Positions 18,031 through 28,543 are shown, counted from the first letter of the stretch. The stretch is 64,000 nt of DNA from JALOAT01 sp041685115 (GCA_041685115.1 JAWLGK010000001.1:1-64000), one strand, 5' to 3'. Made by a program: numbers and translations. The notes: a model not told the origin generated them from the letters alone.

Positions 18031-18061
18031 CAAAGCGACCCGATTTCGGCTCGTGCTTGGT

Positions 18062-18144
18062 GTAGGAGCCGACACTGTCGGCGAATAGGTTCCGATTACC
18101 TCCGACGGTGGTTCGAAACATCATTCGCCGACGGTGTCGGGCCC
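18062..18144. repeat. Inverted REP pair (REPIN-like), GTAGGAGCC family
   Basis: GTAGGAGCCGACACTGTCGG at 18062 continues to GGCGAA (18085) and faces an inverted TTCGCCGACGGTGTCGGGCCC module (18124-18144). Here both modules carry the GACA/TGTC-type stem, unlike the arrays, where the two stems differ. It lies between the end of priA and the toxin-antitoxin promoter. Confidence 0.75.
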
Positions 18145-18192
18145 GATCAGCGTGCGGGCAAACCAGCAGCGGGCTCAGCCCACGTCCCTCGC

Positions 18193-20379
<2,187 letters not shown>

Positions 20380-20448
20380 GGCGCGGCAATGTAACACGGC
20401 GTTGATCACATCCCCCTGCCCTTGGTGCAGCTAACCGCCTGTGGTGCT

Positions 20449-20605
20449 TGTGGATTGCTCTGTTATCCACAAAACCTGTGGATAACTGTGTGGATGATTT
20501 GGGGTTATCTGCGCGCAGACCGCGCCGCATCTGCGCCGGTGTTAGGCTGGCGAGAAAATGAGCACAAAAAAAGACACGTAAAAACAATGCATTGCGGATA
20601 TTCGC
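20449..20605. other. DnaA-box cluster and AT-rich tract, copy 1
   Basis: Perfect consensus DnaA boxes TTATCCACA (20463-20471) and TGTGGATAA (20477-20485) form an inverted pair around AAACC. TGTGGATGA (20489-20497) and TGTGGATTG (20449-20457) are one- to two-mismatch boxes, and GGGGTTATC follows. About 55 bases further on is an A-rich tract (20551-20590) that could melt easily. The arrangement resembles a replication origin or DnaA-binding locus. Function is inferred. Confidence 0.65.
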
Positions 20606-20832
20606 AGCTTCTGATGAAGAATGGTGCGTCGGCATGATGGGCGACATGCCCTACCGTGGCCGATGTGCATAAACTCCATTGAAGGGCGGTTTTCGCCTTG
20701 CGGGTGGGGCATGCCTGTGCTACGCGGCGGACGCAAGGCAGTCGGCCCCCATCGCCGGGGCAGCGGGCACCGTTTTTGAGGAGAAGTCGGGGTTCGTGGC
20801 CTAACCCCGCGTGATCCCTAGGGGAAAACCTG

Positions 20833-20975
20833 TTATCCACAAAAGCTGTGGATAACTGTGTGGATGAATTGGGGTTATCCCCGCCGAGGCCGCGTAGCCA
20901 CTGACTTTTCGTTAGATCGGCGAGAAAATGGCCGATAAAAAATAACTCGAAAAAACATTGGCTTAGATATCGCTC
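20833..20975. other. DnaA-box cluster and AT-rich tract, copy 2
   Basis: TTATCCACA (20833-20841) and TGTGGATAA (20847-20855) form the same inverted pair around AAAGC. TGTGGATGA is at 20859-20867, followed by GGGGTTATC. The AT-rich tract is 20921-20961. Box order, orientation and spacing are identical to copy 1. Confidence 0.65.
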
Positions 20976-21212
20976 CCAGGACCGTCTCTCGATCGGGTCC
21001 GGGTCTTGAGACCGTCGCGCCGCCGCTCACCCGGGTGTGTGCATAAAGCCCGAGCGGGTGCCTTGAACGGCTTGCCGGCGCGGGCCTGGCTGTGCTACGC
21101 GCAGCCACTGCCGCCCGTTCGCCGGGAGACCTCGAAGACCGGATACGTTCGGGTAGGCCGAGCCCGGCCGCGCCAGTGCGGGTGGCCGCCGGGTCCCCGC
21201 ACCGCGCTGCCC

Positions 21213-21770
21213 TCAGTGGTCGTCGTCGAGGGGCGCTGGCAGCCCGTCGATGCTGCGGGCGTTGCGCTCGCGGCGATATCGCGCCAGACCGTCCTCGCCC
21301 TTGCGCTCCGCCCAGGCGGCCAGGTCGTCACGCTGTGCGTCGACCGTCATGAGCGGGACGCCGAAGCCGCACGAGGTTTGGATGCGGCTGACCGCAACGC
21401 GGATGATCTGCCGCACACCCGGAAGGTCGGCAGGGAAATGCCCGCGCAACCGCGCGAACTCGGCGCTGCCCGGCAGGACCACCTCACCGCGGCCGAACAG
21501 GCGCAGGATGCGCGGCCGGCCGGTGAAGGCGCAGAACATGAGGGTGATGCGGCCGTTTTCCGCCAGGTGGGCGGCCGTTTCGTTGCCGCTGCCGGTGAGA
21601 TCGAGCCAGGCCACGTGGTGCGGCCCGAGTACGCGGAAGGTATCAAGCCCGCGTGGTGAACAATTCACGTGGCCATCGGCTGCGAGCGGGGCACTGGCCA
21701 GGAAAAACAGTGGCTGTGCGGCGAGCCATGCCGCCATGTCCTGGTCGATCTCGGGGTGAAGCTTGGCCAT
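21213..21770 (-). CDS. Pyridoxamine 5'-phosphate oxidase-family protein
   Basis: This 185-residue protein has the split-barrel flavin-binding fold of the PNPOx-like family. Diagnostic segments are FFLASAPLAADGHVNCSPRG (N-terminal strand pair), VAWLDLTGSGNETAAHLAENGRITLMFCAF, and the C-terminal CGFGVPLM. These small proteins bind FMN or F420-like cofactors and are not usually the true vitamin B6 enzyme. The start at 21770 has GGGAGG upstream. The substrate is unknown. Confidence 0.85.
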   Translation of the reverse strand: MAKLHPEIDQDMAAWLAAQPLFFLASAPLAADGHVNCSPRGLDTFRVLGPHHVAWLDLTGSGNETAAHLAENGRITLMFCAFTGRPRILRLFGRGEVVLPGSAEFARLRGHFPADLPGVRQIIRVAVSRIQTSCGFGVPLMTVDAQRDDLAAWAERKGEDGLARYRRERNARSIDGLPAPLDDDH

Positions 21771-21820
21771 GGATGCCTCCCAGGCATGCACGTTGGTGAA
21801 CTGCCGGCTCGTGTGGGCGC

Positions 21821-22405
21821 TCAGGTCCCGACCAGCAGCACCCGTTCGCGGGCCTGTTGGTACTCTGCGTCGCTGAGTACGGTTTCGGCGGCGAGCCGGC
21901 GCAGGGTCTTGATTTCGCCCGAGCGCAGCCGCTCGGCGCTGAGACCGCGCTTGCTCTCGGCCTCGCCGATGCGGGCCTGCAAGATGTCGAGGAACGGCGC
22001 CAGGTCCCCATCGGCCGCGCGGAAGGGGCGGATGCGCAGCAGCGGTACGCCGGCGTGACGGGTGGCGAGGACCAGGGTGGGCGCGCGGCGCACCTGAAAC
22101 ACCAGGCCGCAGGCCGCGGCCACCGCCACTAGCGCGGCGCCGGCCCAACCCGCCCCGGGCAGCAGCCCGGCAGAGGCCAGGTAGAACGCGCCCCCGGCCG
22201 CGACGGCCGCGCTCACGCCGGCGAGCAACCAGGCATGGGCGCGGGGATGTTCCACGAGATACCCCGGCGCCAGGCAGGCCACATCAATCATGAAGGCGCG
22301 CGGGCGCGCAAACGGCGGCTGCTCGACAATCCGCAGGTGGCGGCTGTCCACCAGCTCCGCCTGGAGGTCGCCGAACAGGTGTGAATGCTTTCGGTAGCTC
22401 GCCAT
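21821..22405 (-). CDS. Membrane protein with SHOCT-like C-terminus
   Basis: This 194-residue protein has two membrane helices (about residues 58-78 and 84-104) after a ~55-residue N-terminal region. The soluble C-terminal part ends in a helical hairpin (LRSGEIKTLRRLAAETVLSDAEYQQARERVL) of the short SHOCT type, in which the last helix reads like a 'starts-small' oligomerisation motif. Function is unknown. It lies 50 bases upstream of the PNPOx-like gene on the same strand. Confidence 0.7.
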   Translation of the reverse strand: MASYRKHSHLFGDLQAELVDSRHLRIVEQPPFARPRAFMIDVACLAPGYLVEHPRAHAWLLAGVSAAVAAGGAFYLASAGLLPGAGWAGAALVAVAAACGLVFQVRRAPTLVLATRHAGVPLLRIRPFRAADGDLAPFLDILQARIGEAESKRGLSAERLRSGEIKTLRRLAAETVLSDAEYQQARERVLLVGT

Positions 22406-22548
22406 ACAGGACGCTGGAGGGAAGACGTCCCTATTCTGGCGAAGTGTATCTACCTGTCGGCGTGACAGCCCTCACGGAACAGACGATAACCGTGCCCGCT
22501 GAGAAAGCCAGGATGGCTTTATCCAGCGCTTCCCCAAGGGGACGCGGG

Positions 22549-23250
22549 TCAGACGCGCAGGTAGATCCAGCCCTGTTCCATGCGTTCGATGATGTGCTCC
22601 GCGGCGGAGGGGGCCACGTCTGTGCCGTGCAGTAGCACCGGCTCATCGCCCAAGGCGCGCTGCTTGTCCATGGTGATGTTGCAGGCCACGAAGTGAACGT
22701 TCGGGTAACGCATCATGAGCTCCGCCACCCGCTCCGAGTACGGGCTGCGATCGGCGCGTACCAGATCGAGCCCGCCGGCGTTGACGATCACGTCGACGCG
22801 CCCTTTCGGCAGAATGCGCATGAGCTCTTCTGCACTGTCCAGGGCCACCAGGAACTTGTCGGTGTTGCCTTCACCCACGTGCAGCACCACGCGCTGCGAG
22901 GTCTGCGGTGCGGTGACCAGTCGCATGGGCGGTTGGGTCACCAGAGTGAAATCTTCCAGGGCGGGCGGCGCACTCCAGCGACCCAGCAGGAAGCCGAGCG
23001 GCAGCAGCAGCGCGGCGGCGACCATGGCGGCGTTCCGGCGCCAGGGCAACTGGCGCCGAACGGGCGTACGGGGCGCAGCCGGCGGGTTCTCGAAGGCGCA
23101 GCGCACCGCTTCCTTTATGTGGCGCAGCTCGCAGGCGGCCTCGCGCAGCGCCGGGTCCTGTTCCAGTTGTTCGAGGACGCGTGCCCGATCGGTCGGGTCC
23201 AGTTGCCCGTCCACATAGGCCTGCAGGAGATCCGGATAGCGCTCGTTCAT
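22549..23250 (-). CDS. Anti-sigma-like N-terminus fused to a DsrE-like domain
   Basis: This 233-residue protein begins with a helical anti-sigma-type domain (residues 1-~60, DLLQAYVDGQLDPTDRARVLEQLEQDPALRE). It lacks the HxxxCxxC zinc motif. One membrane helix follows (about 75-93). The C-terminal ~115 residues resemble DsrE/DsrF-like sulfur-relay folds (VVLHVGEGNTDKF, VDVIVNAGGLDLVR, NVHFVACNITMDKQR with a conserved-position Cys). With the helix between them, the DsrE part should face the periplasm. It overlaps the ECF sigma gene as ATGA and is its likely inhibitor. The domain combination is unusual. Confidence 0.78.
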   Translation of the reverse strand: MNERYPDLLQAYVDGQLDPTDRARVLEQLEQDPALREAACELRHIKEAVRCAFENPPAAPRTPVRRQLPWRRNAAMVAAALLLPLGFLLGRWSAPPALEDFTLVTQPPMRLVTAPQTSQRVVLHVGEGNTDKFLVALDSAEELMRILPKGRVDVIVNAGGLDLVRADRSPYSERVAELMMRYPNVHFVACNITMDKQRALGDEPVLLHGTDVAPSAAEHIIERMEQGWIYLRV

Positions 23251-23783
23251 TTCACCCTCCTTAGACGCGGCGCACTGTCGCCGTGCTCGGCGATGTCTGC
23301 CAGGCGCCGCTGCAGCTCGGTGCGGGCGCGGCTCAGGCGGCTCATGACCGTGCCGATGGGGATTTCCAGGATGCCTGCGACCTCGGCGTAGGAAAAGCCC
23401 TCCAGGTCCACCAGCGTGACTACCTTGCGTTGACCCATGGGCAGGCAGGCGATGGCGTCACGCACGCGCTGGACGATCTCCTGCTGGTAGCTCTGGGTCT
23501 CGGGACAGTTCTCGCAGACGAACTGCTCCTCGTCGAACTCCTCGTTGGGGCGGCGGCGTCGCAGGTGCTCGCGCCAGCAGTTGTTGAGGATGCTGTAGAG
23601 CCAGACCTCCAGGCGCTCGCTGTCGCGCAGCTTGCCGAGGTTTTGCAAGGCGCGCGTCAAACACTCCTGGACCAGGTCGTCGGCGGTGGCCGGGTCGTAG
23701 CACCAGGCGTACGCCATGCGGTAGAGCCGCGTCCTGTTCTGTTCAACGCGTTTGCGGAGCCCGATGGTTGCGATGAGCGTCAT
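23247..23783 (-). CDS. ECF-family RNA polymerase sigma factor
   Basis: This 178-residue sigma-70 factor has sigma-2 (residues ~15-80, LYRMAYAWCYDPATADDLVQECLTRAL) and sigma-4 (residues ~115-170, LPMGQRKVVTLVDLEGFSYAEVAGILEIPIGTVMSRLSRAR). The start at 23783 gives the normal ECF length. The linker carries Cys-x-x-Cys-like FVCENCPET, which could be redox- or metal-sensitive (inference). It is coupled by a four-base overlap to the anti-sigma/DsrE protein, forming a signalling pair. Confidence 0.92.
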   Translation of the reverse strand: MTLIATIGLRKRVEQNRTRLYRMAYAWCYDPATADDLVQECLTRALQNLGKLRDSERLEVWLYSILNNCWREHLRRRRPNEEFDEEQFVCENCPETQSYQQEIVQRVRDAIACLPMGQRKVVTLVDLEGFSYAEVAGILEIPIGTVMSRLSRARTELQRRLADIAEHGDSAPRLRRVK

Positions 23784-23861
23784 TCTGGCAGGCCTCCCCA
23801 GTCCTGCCGAAGAACGATGACGCAAGGAGTGGGGGATTGCCACTCCCCGGAAGGGAGAGAT

Positions 23862-23885
23862 GGCGCGGCGGTATGCCGCCGCGCC
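23862..23885 (-). terminator. Stem-loop between the helical small gene and the ECF gene
   Basis: A perfect 10-bp GC stem (23862-23871 with 23876-23885) with loop TATG lies five bases past the stop of the 74-residue gene at 23891 on the minus strand. No T tract follows, so it may attenuate rather than terminate. Confidence 0.5.
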
Positions 23886-23890
23886 CCGGC

Positions 23891-24115
23891 TCAATGCACG
23901 CGCTTGGCCAGCAGATCCTTGGCCTTCATGGCGAGTTCGCGGTTCTTGTCCCGCACCTCGTGGAAAAAGCTCGCCACCTCCTTGTCGCCTTCCTTCTCGG
24001 CATCGGCGATGTACTTGCTGCTCACGTCGGCGCCTTGCAGGGCGTGATAGAGGGCGCTCACGATGTCGTAATGCTCGTCCTTCATGCCGGAACTGCCGGT
24101 GGAACCCATGGCCAT
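23891..24115 (-). CDS. Small helical protein, unknown
   Basis: This 74-residue protein is strongly helical and rich in Asp, Glu and Lys (DEHYDIVSALYHALQGAD, YIADAEKEGDKEVASFFHEV). The repeated E/H-x-x-E/D pattern recalls half of a ferritin-like four-helix bundle, but I see no complete metal site. GGAGG stands upstream of the ATG at 24115. Similar short proteins are widespread in sulfur-oxidising gammaproteobacteria, to my knowledge uncharacterised. Confidence 0.75.
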   Translation of the reverse strand: MAMGSTGSSGMKDEHYDIVSALYHALQGADVSSKYIADAEKEGDKEVASFFHEVRDKNRELAMKAKDLLAKRVH

Positions 24116-24167
24116 CGCAAACCTCCTGCATGTGCTTATGGTCGCTCCACCAAAGCATAGAACGTAC

Positions 24168-24599
24168 CTATCGGGAATACAGCGGCGCGACCTCGGCGCA
24201 GGCCCAGTGCAAGATCGGCAGCAGGCGCGGCGGTAACAATCGCTCGGCGCCCGCACAGTCCACCCAGCGGAAGGCGTGGTGCTCGGGGCGCCCCAGGGCA
24301 GGATTCACGGGCAGGTAGACGGCCGGGTCGTCGGTGAGCCCCACGTAGTAGCGCGCCACCTTGCCACCCGCGTAGGGCGGGGTCTCGCGCCACGCCTCAT
24401 CGGCGACGAAGGTGACGCGGCGGATACCGGTCTCCTCTTCCAACTCGCGGCGCGCGGCCGCCCGTGGGGTTTCACCGGCCTCCACCCGGCCCTTGGGGAA
24501 GTCCCAGTTGCGGTAGGCGCGCAGCAGCAGGCAACGCGGCGGCCCGCTGTCGCCACGAAACACCACCACGCCGGCGGAAAGAACGTGCACCTGTCGCAT
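24168..24599 (-). CDS. Nudix hydrolase
   Basis: This 143-residue protein contains a complete Nudix box at about residues 38-60 (GRVEAGETPRAAARRELEEE then TGI), fitting GX5EX7REUXEEXGU. The preceding YRNWDFPKGR is typical of the Ap4A/NUDT2-like subgroup (bis(5'-nucleosyl) tetraphosphatase), so dinucleotide polyphosphates are a possible substrate. The start at 24599 is the first ATG fitting the domain; no clear ribosome-binding site is visible, so the start is uncertain. It is divergent from the next gene. Confidence 0.88.
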   Translation of the reverse strand: MRQVHVLSAGVVVFRGDSGPPRCLLLRAYRNWDFPKGRVEAGETPRAAARRELEEETGIRRVTFVADEAWRETPPYAGGKVARYYVGLTDDPAVYLPVNPALGRPEHHAFRWVDCAGAERLLPPRLLPILHWACAEVAPLYSR

Positions 24600-24675
24600 T
24601 CTGATGGTGACGGGTTGAGCAAAGCTTGGCACCTGTGGGCGCGGTGCGGCAGAGTGTCGGCCGGGGAGGGGTGCT

Positions 24676-25374
24676 ATGAGCTGGCCATCTGTGAAATACG
24701 TGTTTTCCTTCGCTGGCGGCCGGCGCGAGGACTTCGTGCTGCGCTTCGATGCGGGTTCGTTCGACCTGGTGGCCCCGCCCATGGCGCAGCCGCCCGAATG
24801 GACGCGGCTCACGGCCCATCGCTGCAGCAACTGTCCGCTTGACGCGCAAACCCACAGCCACTGCCCACTCGCACTGGCCTTGGCCGAGCCGGTGCAGCGC
24901 CTCGGCGACGTGGTGTCCTACGAGCCCGTGCGCGTCGAGGTGATCACCGAGGAACGCCGCATGGTGCAGGACACCACGGCGCAGGACGGCGTCAGCGCGC
25001 TGCTCGGCCTCATCAATGCCACCAGCGGCTGTCCGGTCACCGCCTTCTTCAAGCCCATGGCGCGCTACCACCTGCCGTTCGCCAACGAGAACGAGACCGT
25101 CTACCGGGCCGCCAGCATGTATCTGATGGGCGAGTACTTCCGTGCCCGCAAGGAGCCGGCGACGCCCGACCTGGCCTTGCAGGGCCTGCTGGAGATCTAC
25201 CGTGGCATGGAGGCGGTGAACCGTGGCATCGTCGCCCGGCTGCGCGCTGCCCGCACCGAGGACAGCGCGCTGAACGCCATCGTGCTGCTCGACCTTTATG
25301 CCAAGCAACTGCCCTACGCCGTGGAGACCTCGCTGGGCGAACTGAAGTACCTGTTCCACGCCTATCTGCGCTGA
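24676..25374 (+). CDS. Conserved protein with Cys-His motif, unknown
   Basis: This 232-residue soluble protein starts behind GGGGAGGGG. The N-terminal ~45 residues look like a small beta domain (KYVFSFAGGRREDFVLRFDAGSF). A motif CSNCPLDAQTHSHCP (about residues 51-65) could bind metal. The C-terminal half is helical. The protein looks conserved in proteobacteria as an uncharacterised family; a DUF6901-like assignment is possible but unverified. It is followed 29 bases later by polX. Confidence 0.7.
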   Translation: MSWPSVKYVFSFAGGRREDFVLRFDAGSFDLVAPPMAQPPEWTRLTAHRCSNCPLDAQTHSHCPLALALAEPVQRLGDVVSYEPVRVEVITEERRMVQDTTAQDGVSALLGLINATSGCPVTAFFKPMARYHLPFANENETVYRAASMYLMGEYFRARKEPATPDLALQGLLEIYRGMEAVNRGIVARLRAARTEDSALNAIVLLDLYAKQLPYAVETSLGELKYLFHAYLR

Positions 25375-25403
25375 TCCGATACTTCCTCTCAGGAGGGAGT
25401 GCA

Positions 25404-27131
25404 ATGCTGCGCCTGTCCAACGACGATGTGGCGCGCCTGTTCGAGGAGATCGCCGATCTCCTCGAAATCGACGACGCCAGCCCGTTCCGCGTGCGCGCCT
25501 ACCGTACCGCCGCCAGTACCTTGCGCGGGCTCGGCCGCGAGGCGCGCGACATGGTCGCCGCCGGTGAACCGCTCACCGACCTGCCGGGCATCGGCAAGGA
25601 CCTGGCGGGCAAGATTACCGAGGCGCTCAGCAGCGGGCGTATCGGCGCCCTGGAGAGCCTGCACCGCGAGGTGCCGCCGAGCCTGGAGGCCCTGCTGAGG
25701 ATCCCCGGTCTCGGGCCCAAGCGGGTGCGCGCACTTTACCAGCAACTCGGCGTCCACGACCTCGACGAGCTGCGCGCCGCCGCCGCGGCCGGCCGCGTGC
25801 ACACCTTGCACGGATTCGGCATCAAGACCGAGCAGCGCGTGCTCGACCAACTCGCCGCGCAACGCGAGAAGAAACGCCGCATTCCGCGCCACCAGGCGGC
25901 ACCGCAGGCACGCGAGCTTGAACGCCACCTGCGTGACATCCCGGGCGTGGAGCAGGTGGTGATCGCCGGCAGCTTCCGGCGTGGACGCGACACCGTGGGT
26001 GATCTCGACGTGCTGGTCACTGCCGCCTCCGCCGACTTGGTGATGGCGCGCTTCACCGGGCTGCCCGCGGTGCTGGACGTGACGGCGCGCGGCACCACGC
26101 GCGCTTCGGTGCTGCTGCGCAGCGGCCTGCAGGTGGACCTCCGACTGGTGCCGCCCGAGAGCTTCGGCGCCGCCCTGCACTACTTCACCGGCAGCAAGGC
26201 GCACAACGTGCGGGTGCGCCGGCTCGGCCAGCAGCACGGCCTCAAGGTGAACGAATACGGCGTGTTCCGCGGTGGCGAGCGCGTGGCGGGGGATACGGAG
26301 GAATCGGTGTTCAGTGCCGTGGGCCTGCCCTTCATCCCACCCGAATTGCGCGAGGACCAGGGCGAGATCGAGGCGGCGCAGCAAAACCGTTTGCCGCGGC
26401 TCATCGAGCGCGGCGATCTGCACGGCGATCTGCACGCCCACACCACCGCTTCGGACGGCCGCGCGTCGTTGCGTGACATGGCGGAGGCGGCGCGTGCCGC
26501 CGGTCTCGAGTATCTGGCCATCACCGATCACGCCGCCGATCAGGGCGGGCCGCGCCCCATGGACGCCCGCCGCCTGTGCGAACAGGCTGAGGCCATCGAC
26601 CGTCTCAACGAAGAACTGCACGGCATCACCCTGCTCAAGGGCGTGGAAGTGGATATCCGCGAGGACGGTTCCCTGGTGCTGCCCGACACGGTGCTGGCGC
26701 GGCTGGACGTAGTGATCGCCTCAGCGCACAGCGCCACCTCGCTGCCGCGGCGGCAACAGACCGAGCGTCTGATGCGCGCCATCGACCATCCCGGCGTCAC
26801 CCTGCTCGGCCATCCGGGTGGGCGTTTCCGCCCGCAGCGCGAGGGGTATGCCGTCGACATGGAACGCGTGCTGCGTCATGCCCGTGAATGCGGCTGCTTC
26901 GTCGAGCTGGACAGTCAACCGCGCCGCCTCGATCTCAACGAGACCTACTGCCGCCTGGCGCGCGAGCTGGGTGTGCTGGTGGCTATCGACAGCGACAGTC
27001 ACAGTCGTGGTGATCTCGCCAATCTGGACGGCGGGGTGCTGCACGCGCGCCGCGGCTGGCTCGAGGCGGCCGACGTGCTGAACACGCGCCCACTCCACGA
27101 GTTGCGCCGTCTGCTGCGTCGCACCCGCTGA
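25404..27131 (+). CDS. polX: DNA polymerase/3'-5' exonuclease PolX
   Basis: This 575-residue family X polymerase combines gap-filling DNA synthesis and 3'-5' exonuclease in base-excision repair. The order is: N-terminal 8-kDa and helix-hairpin-helix region (LTDLPGIGKDLAGKI, LLRIPGLGPKRVRALY), nucleotidyltransferase palm with GSFRRGRDTVGDLDVLV (catalytic Asp pair), and from about residue 340 a PHP phosphoesterase domain (GDLHAHTTASDGR, ITDHAA, DSDSHSR). Length matches bacterial PolX (about 570). AGGAGGGAG lies upstream of the ATG. Confidence 0.95.
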   Translation: MLRLSNDDVARLFEEIADLLEIDDASPFRVRAYRTAASTLRGLGREARDMVAAGEPLTDLPGIGKDLAGKITEALSSGRIGALESLHREVPPSLEALLRIPGLGPKRVRALYQQLGVHDLDELRAAAAAGRVHTLHGFGIKTEQRVLDQLAAQREKKRRIPRHQAAPQARELERHLRDIPGVEQVVIAGSFRRGRDTVGDLDVLVTAASADLVMARFTGLPAVLDVTARGTTRASVLLRSGLQVDLRLVPPESFGAALHYFTGSKAHNVRVRRLGQQHGLKVNEYGVFRGGERVAGDTEESVFSAVGLPFIPPELREDQGEIEAAQQNRLPRLIERGDLHGDLHAHTTASDGRASLRDMAEAARAAGLEYLAITDHAADQGGPRPMDARRLCEQAEAIDRLNEELHGITLLKGVEVDIREDGSLVLPDTVLARLDVVIASAHSATSLPRRQQTERLMRAIDHPGVTLLGHPGGRFRPQREGYAVDMERVLRHARECGCFVELDSQPRRLDLNETYCRLARELGVLVAIDSDSHSRGDLANLDGGVLHARRGWLEAADVLNTRPLHELRRLLRRTR

Positions 27132-27230
27132 GCGCCGAAGTGCATGTTTGTGTGCATATCATCCCGGTAGCTCTCCTATGGACAGCATGCGGCACTCGCT
27201 TATGCTTTCGGAAAAACCAGGAGATCGCCC

Positions 27231-27845
27231 GTGCAAGTTCCTCTCGAGATCCGTTTCCACGACGTGGATCGTTCCGACTGGAGTGAGAACTTCATTCAGC
27301 GTCAGGTGGAACGCCTGGAACGCTATGTAGACGACATCATTTCCTGCCGCGTCACGGTGTCCCGTCCGCATCGCCGTCAGCGTACCGGGCAGCCTTATCA
27401 GGTGATGGTGGAGGTGACTCTTCCACCGCAGCACGTGCTGGCAGCCACTGTCGAGCCGGTGGAAGTGCCCGGCAGCGCGGAACTGCGCAACGTGATCCGC
27501 GATGCCTTCAGGGCCATGGAACGCCAGCTCATCAGGATCAAGGAGCTGCGCGAAGGCACGGTGAAGCAACGTGAGGAGGCGCGCGCGCTGGTCTTCAAAC
27601 TGCTCCCGGAGGAGGGTTACGGCTTTCTCAAGTCACCGGAAGGCGAGGAGATCTACTTCCACCGCAACGCAGTCCTGCACGACGACTTCGATCGTCTCGC
27701 CCTGGGCACCGAGGTCCGCTACGAAGCGGAACTGGGCGACGCCGGTTTGCAGGCCACCTCGCTGCAGATCATCAACAAACCGGGCGTGCGCGCCAGGCCC
27801 GATGAGCCGTCCGCGACCGAGCTGCCCGCCGATTGGCGGCCGTAA
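27231..27845 (+). CDS. HPF/RaiA-like ribosome-binding domain fused to cold-shock domain
   Basis: This 204-residue protein starts at a GTG behind AGGAG. Residues 1-~105 match the S30AE hibernation-factor fold (VPLEIRFHDVDRSDWSENFI, YQVMVEVTLPPQ). Residues ~118-182 are a cold-shock OB fold (GYGFLKSPEGEEIYFHRNAV) with the RNP1-like aromatic residues. It is presumably a ribosome- and RNA-binding stress factor. Fusions of this type are known in proteobacteria. A four-base gap separates it from the DUF1992 gene, so they share a transcript. Confidence 0.9.
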   Translation: MQVPLEIRFHDVDRSDWSENFIQRQVERLERYVDDIISCRVTVSRPHRRQRTGQPYQVMVEVTLPPQHVLAATVEPVEVPGSAELRNVIRDAFRAMERQLIRIKELREGTVKQREEARALVFKLLPEEGYGFLKSPEGEEIYFHRNAVLHDDFDRLALGTEVRYEAELGDAGLQATSLQIINKPGVRARPDEPSATELPADWRP

Positions 27846-27849
27846 TACC

Positions 27850-28263
27850 ATGGACGACGCTTCGTATCCTGATGCCCGTGGGCCGCTCGCCGCGAGCGTC
27901 TGCCTGTCGCTCATGGAGCACCTCGCTGAACAACGTATCGGTGAGGCCATGGCGCGCGGTGAGTTCGAACGGCTCCCCGGCGCCGGCAAGCCGCTACGTC
28001 TGGAGGACGACGGGCTGGTCCCGGAGGAGCTCCGCGCGGCCTACCGACTGTTGCGCAATGCCGGTTTCCTGCCACCCGATGTGCTGCTGATGCGCGAGAT
28101 CCGCGAGGCCGAAGACCTCTTGCGCGCCCTCGATGCGCCGAGCGAACGCCTGCATGCGCTGCAACGGCTTGCCGTGCTGCGGGCGCGTCTGGGTGAGCGC
28201 AGAAGCCGTGCGCTGGAGGCGCTGAGCTACCGGGACAGCCTGCACCGATCCCTGGCGAAGTAA
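27850..28263 (+). CDS. DUF1992 (DnaJ homologue C28-like) protein
   Basis: This 137-residue protein matches the DUF1992 domain also found in eukaryotic DNAJC28: AEQRIGEAMARGEFERLPGAGKPLRLEDD (residues ~25-53), then LRAAYRLLRNAGFLPPDVLLMREI. No J domain is present. The role is unknown. The start at 27850 gives the normal family length; it is closely spaced with the HPF-CSD gene upstream and the 87-residue gene 11 bases downstream. Confidence 0.88.
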   Translation: MDDASYPDARGPLAASVCLSLMEHLAEQRIGEAMARGEFERLPGAGKPLRLEDDGLVPEELRAAYRLLRNAGFLPPDVLLMREIREAEDLLRALDAPSERLHALQRLAVLRARLGERRSRALEALSYRDSLHRSLAK

Positions 28264-28274
28264 ACGGAGGCGTC

Positions 28275-28538
28275 ATGCACACCTTGCTCGTGGTCTACGA
28301 CATCCGCGATGTGCGGCATGAAGAAGGCGTGCAGCGGTTCCTGGAGGGATTCGACGGCATGCGCTTCTCCCCGGAGAGCCATGCCATCGAGACCGAGCTG
28401 GATGCGGGCGAGGTGTTCCGCCGGCTGGAACCGCTGCTCGGGCGCGACGACGTGGCCTACGTCTTTGAATTGGGTGAACACTGGATGGGTTACGGCTACC
28501 AGGCCATGAACGACTGGCTGTACCGCAACCTTCACTGA
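28275..28538 (+). CDS. Small conserved protein, unknown
   Basis: This 87-residue soluble alpha/beta protein (LLVVYDIRDVRHEEGVQRFLEG ... DDVAYVFELGEHWMGYG) resembles short ferredoxin-like or Cas2-like beta-alpha-beta folds only superficially. GGAGG stands upstream. It probably belongs to the same transcript as the DUF1992 gene and is convergent with the RatA-like gene. I do not recognise a family. Confidence 0.65.
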   Translation: MHTLLVVYDIRDVRHEEGVQRFLEGFDGMRFSPESHAIETELDAGEVFRRLEPLLGRDDVAYVFELGEHWMGYGYQAMNDWLYRNLH

Positions 28539-28543
28539 CGTGT

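Larger units (their letters stand above)
20449..21115. repeat. Two diverged direct repeats of about 370 bp
   Basis: The segments starting near 20459 and 20829 are collinear at a constant 370-base offset: the DnaA boxes, GTTAG..GGCGAGAAAATG at 20541/20911, then GTGCATAAA at 20665/21039 (offset 374) and CTGTGCTACGCG further on. The parts between these anchors have diverged strongly, so selection seems to keep the anchors. The whole 833-bp gap between priA and the next gene contains no convincing coding sequence. Confidence 0.7.

Noticed and set aside
20449..21115. A plasmid-type iteron origin
   Set aside because: There is no rep gene beside it, and only two diverged copies are present, unlike an iteron array; the boxes fit DnaA consensus instead.
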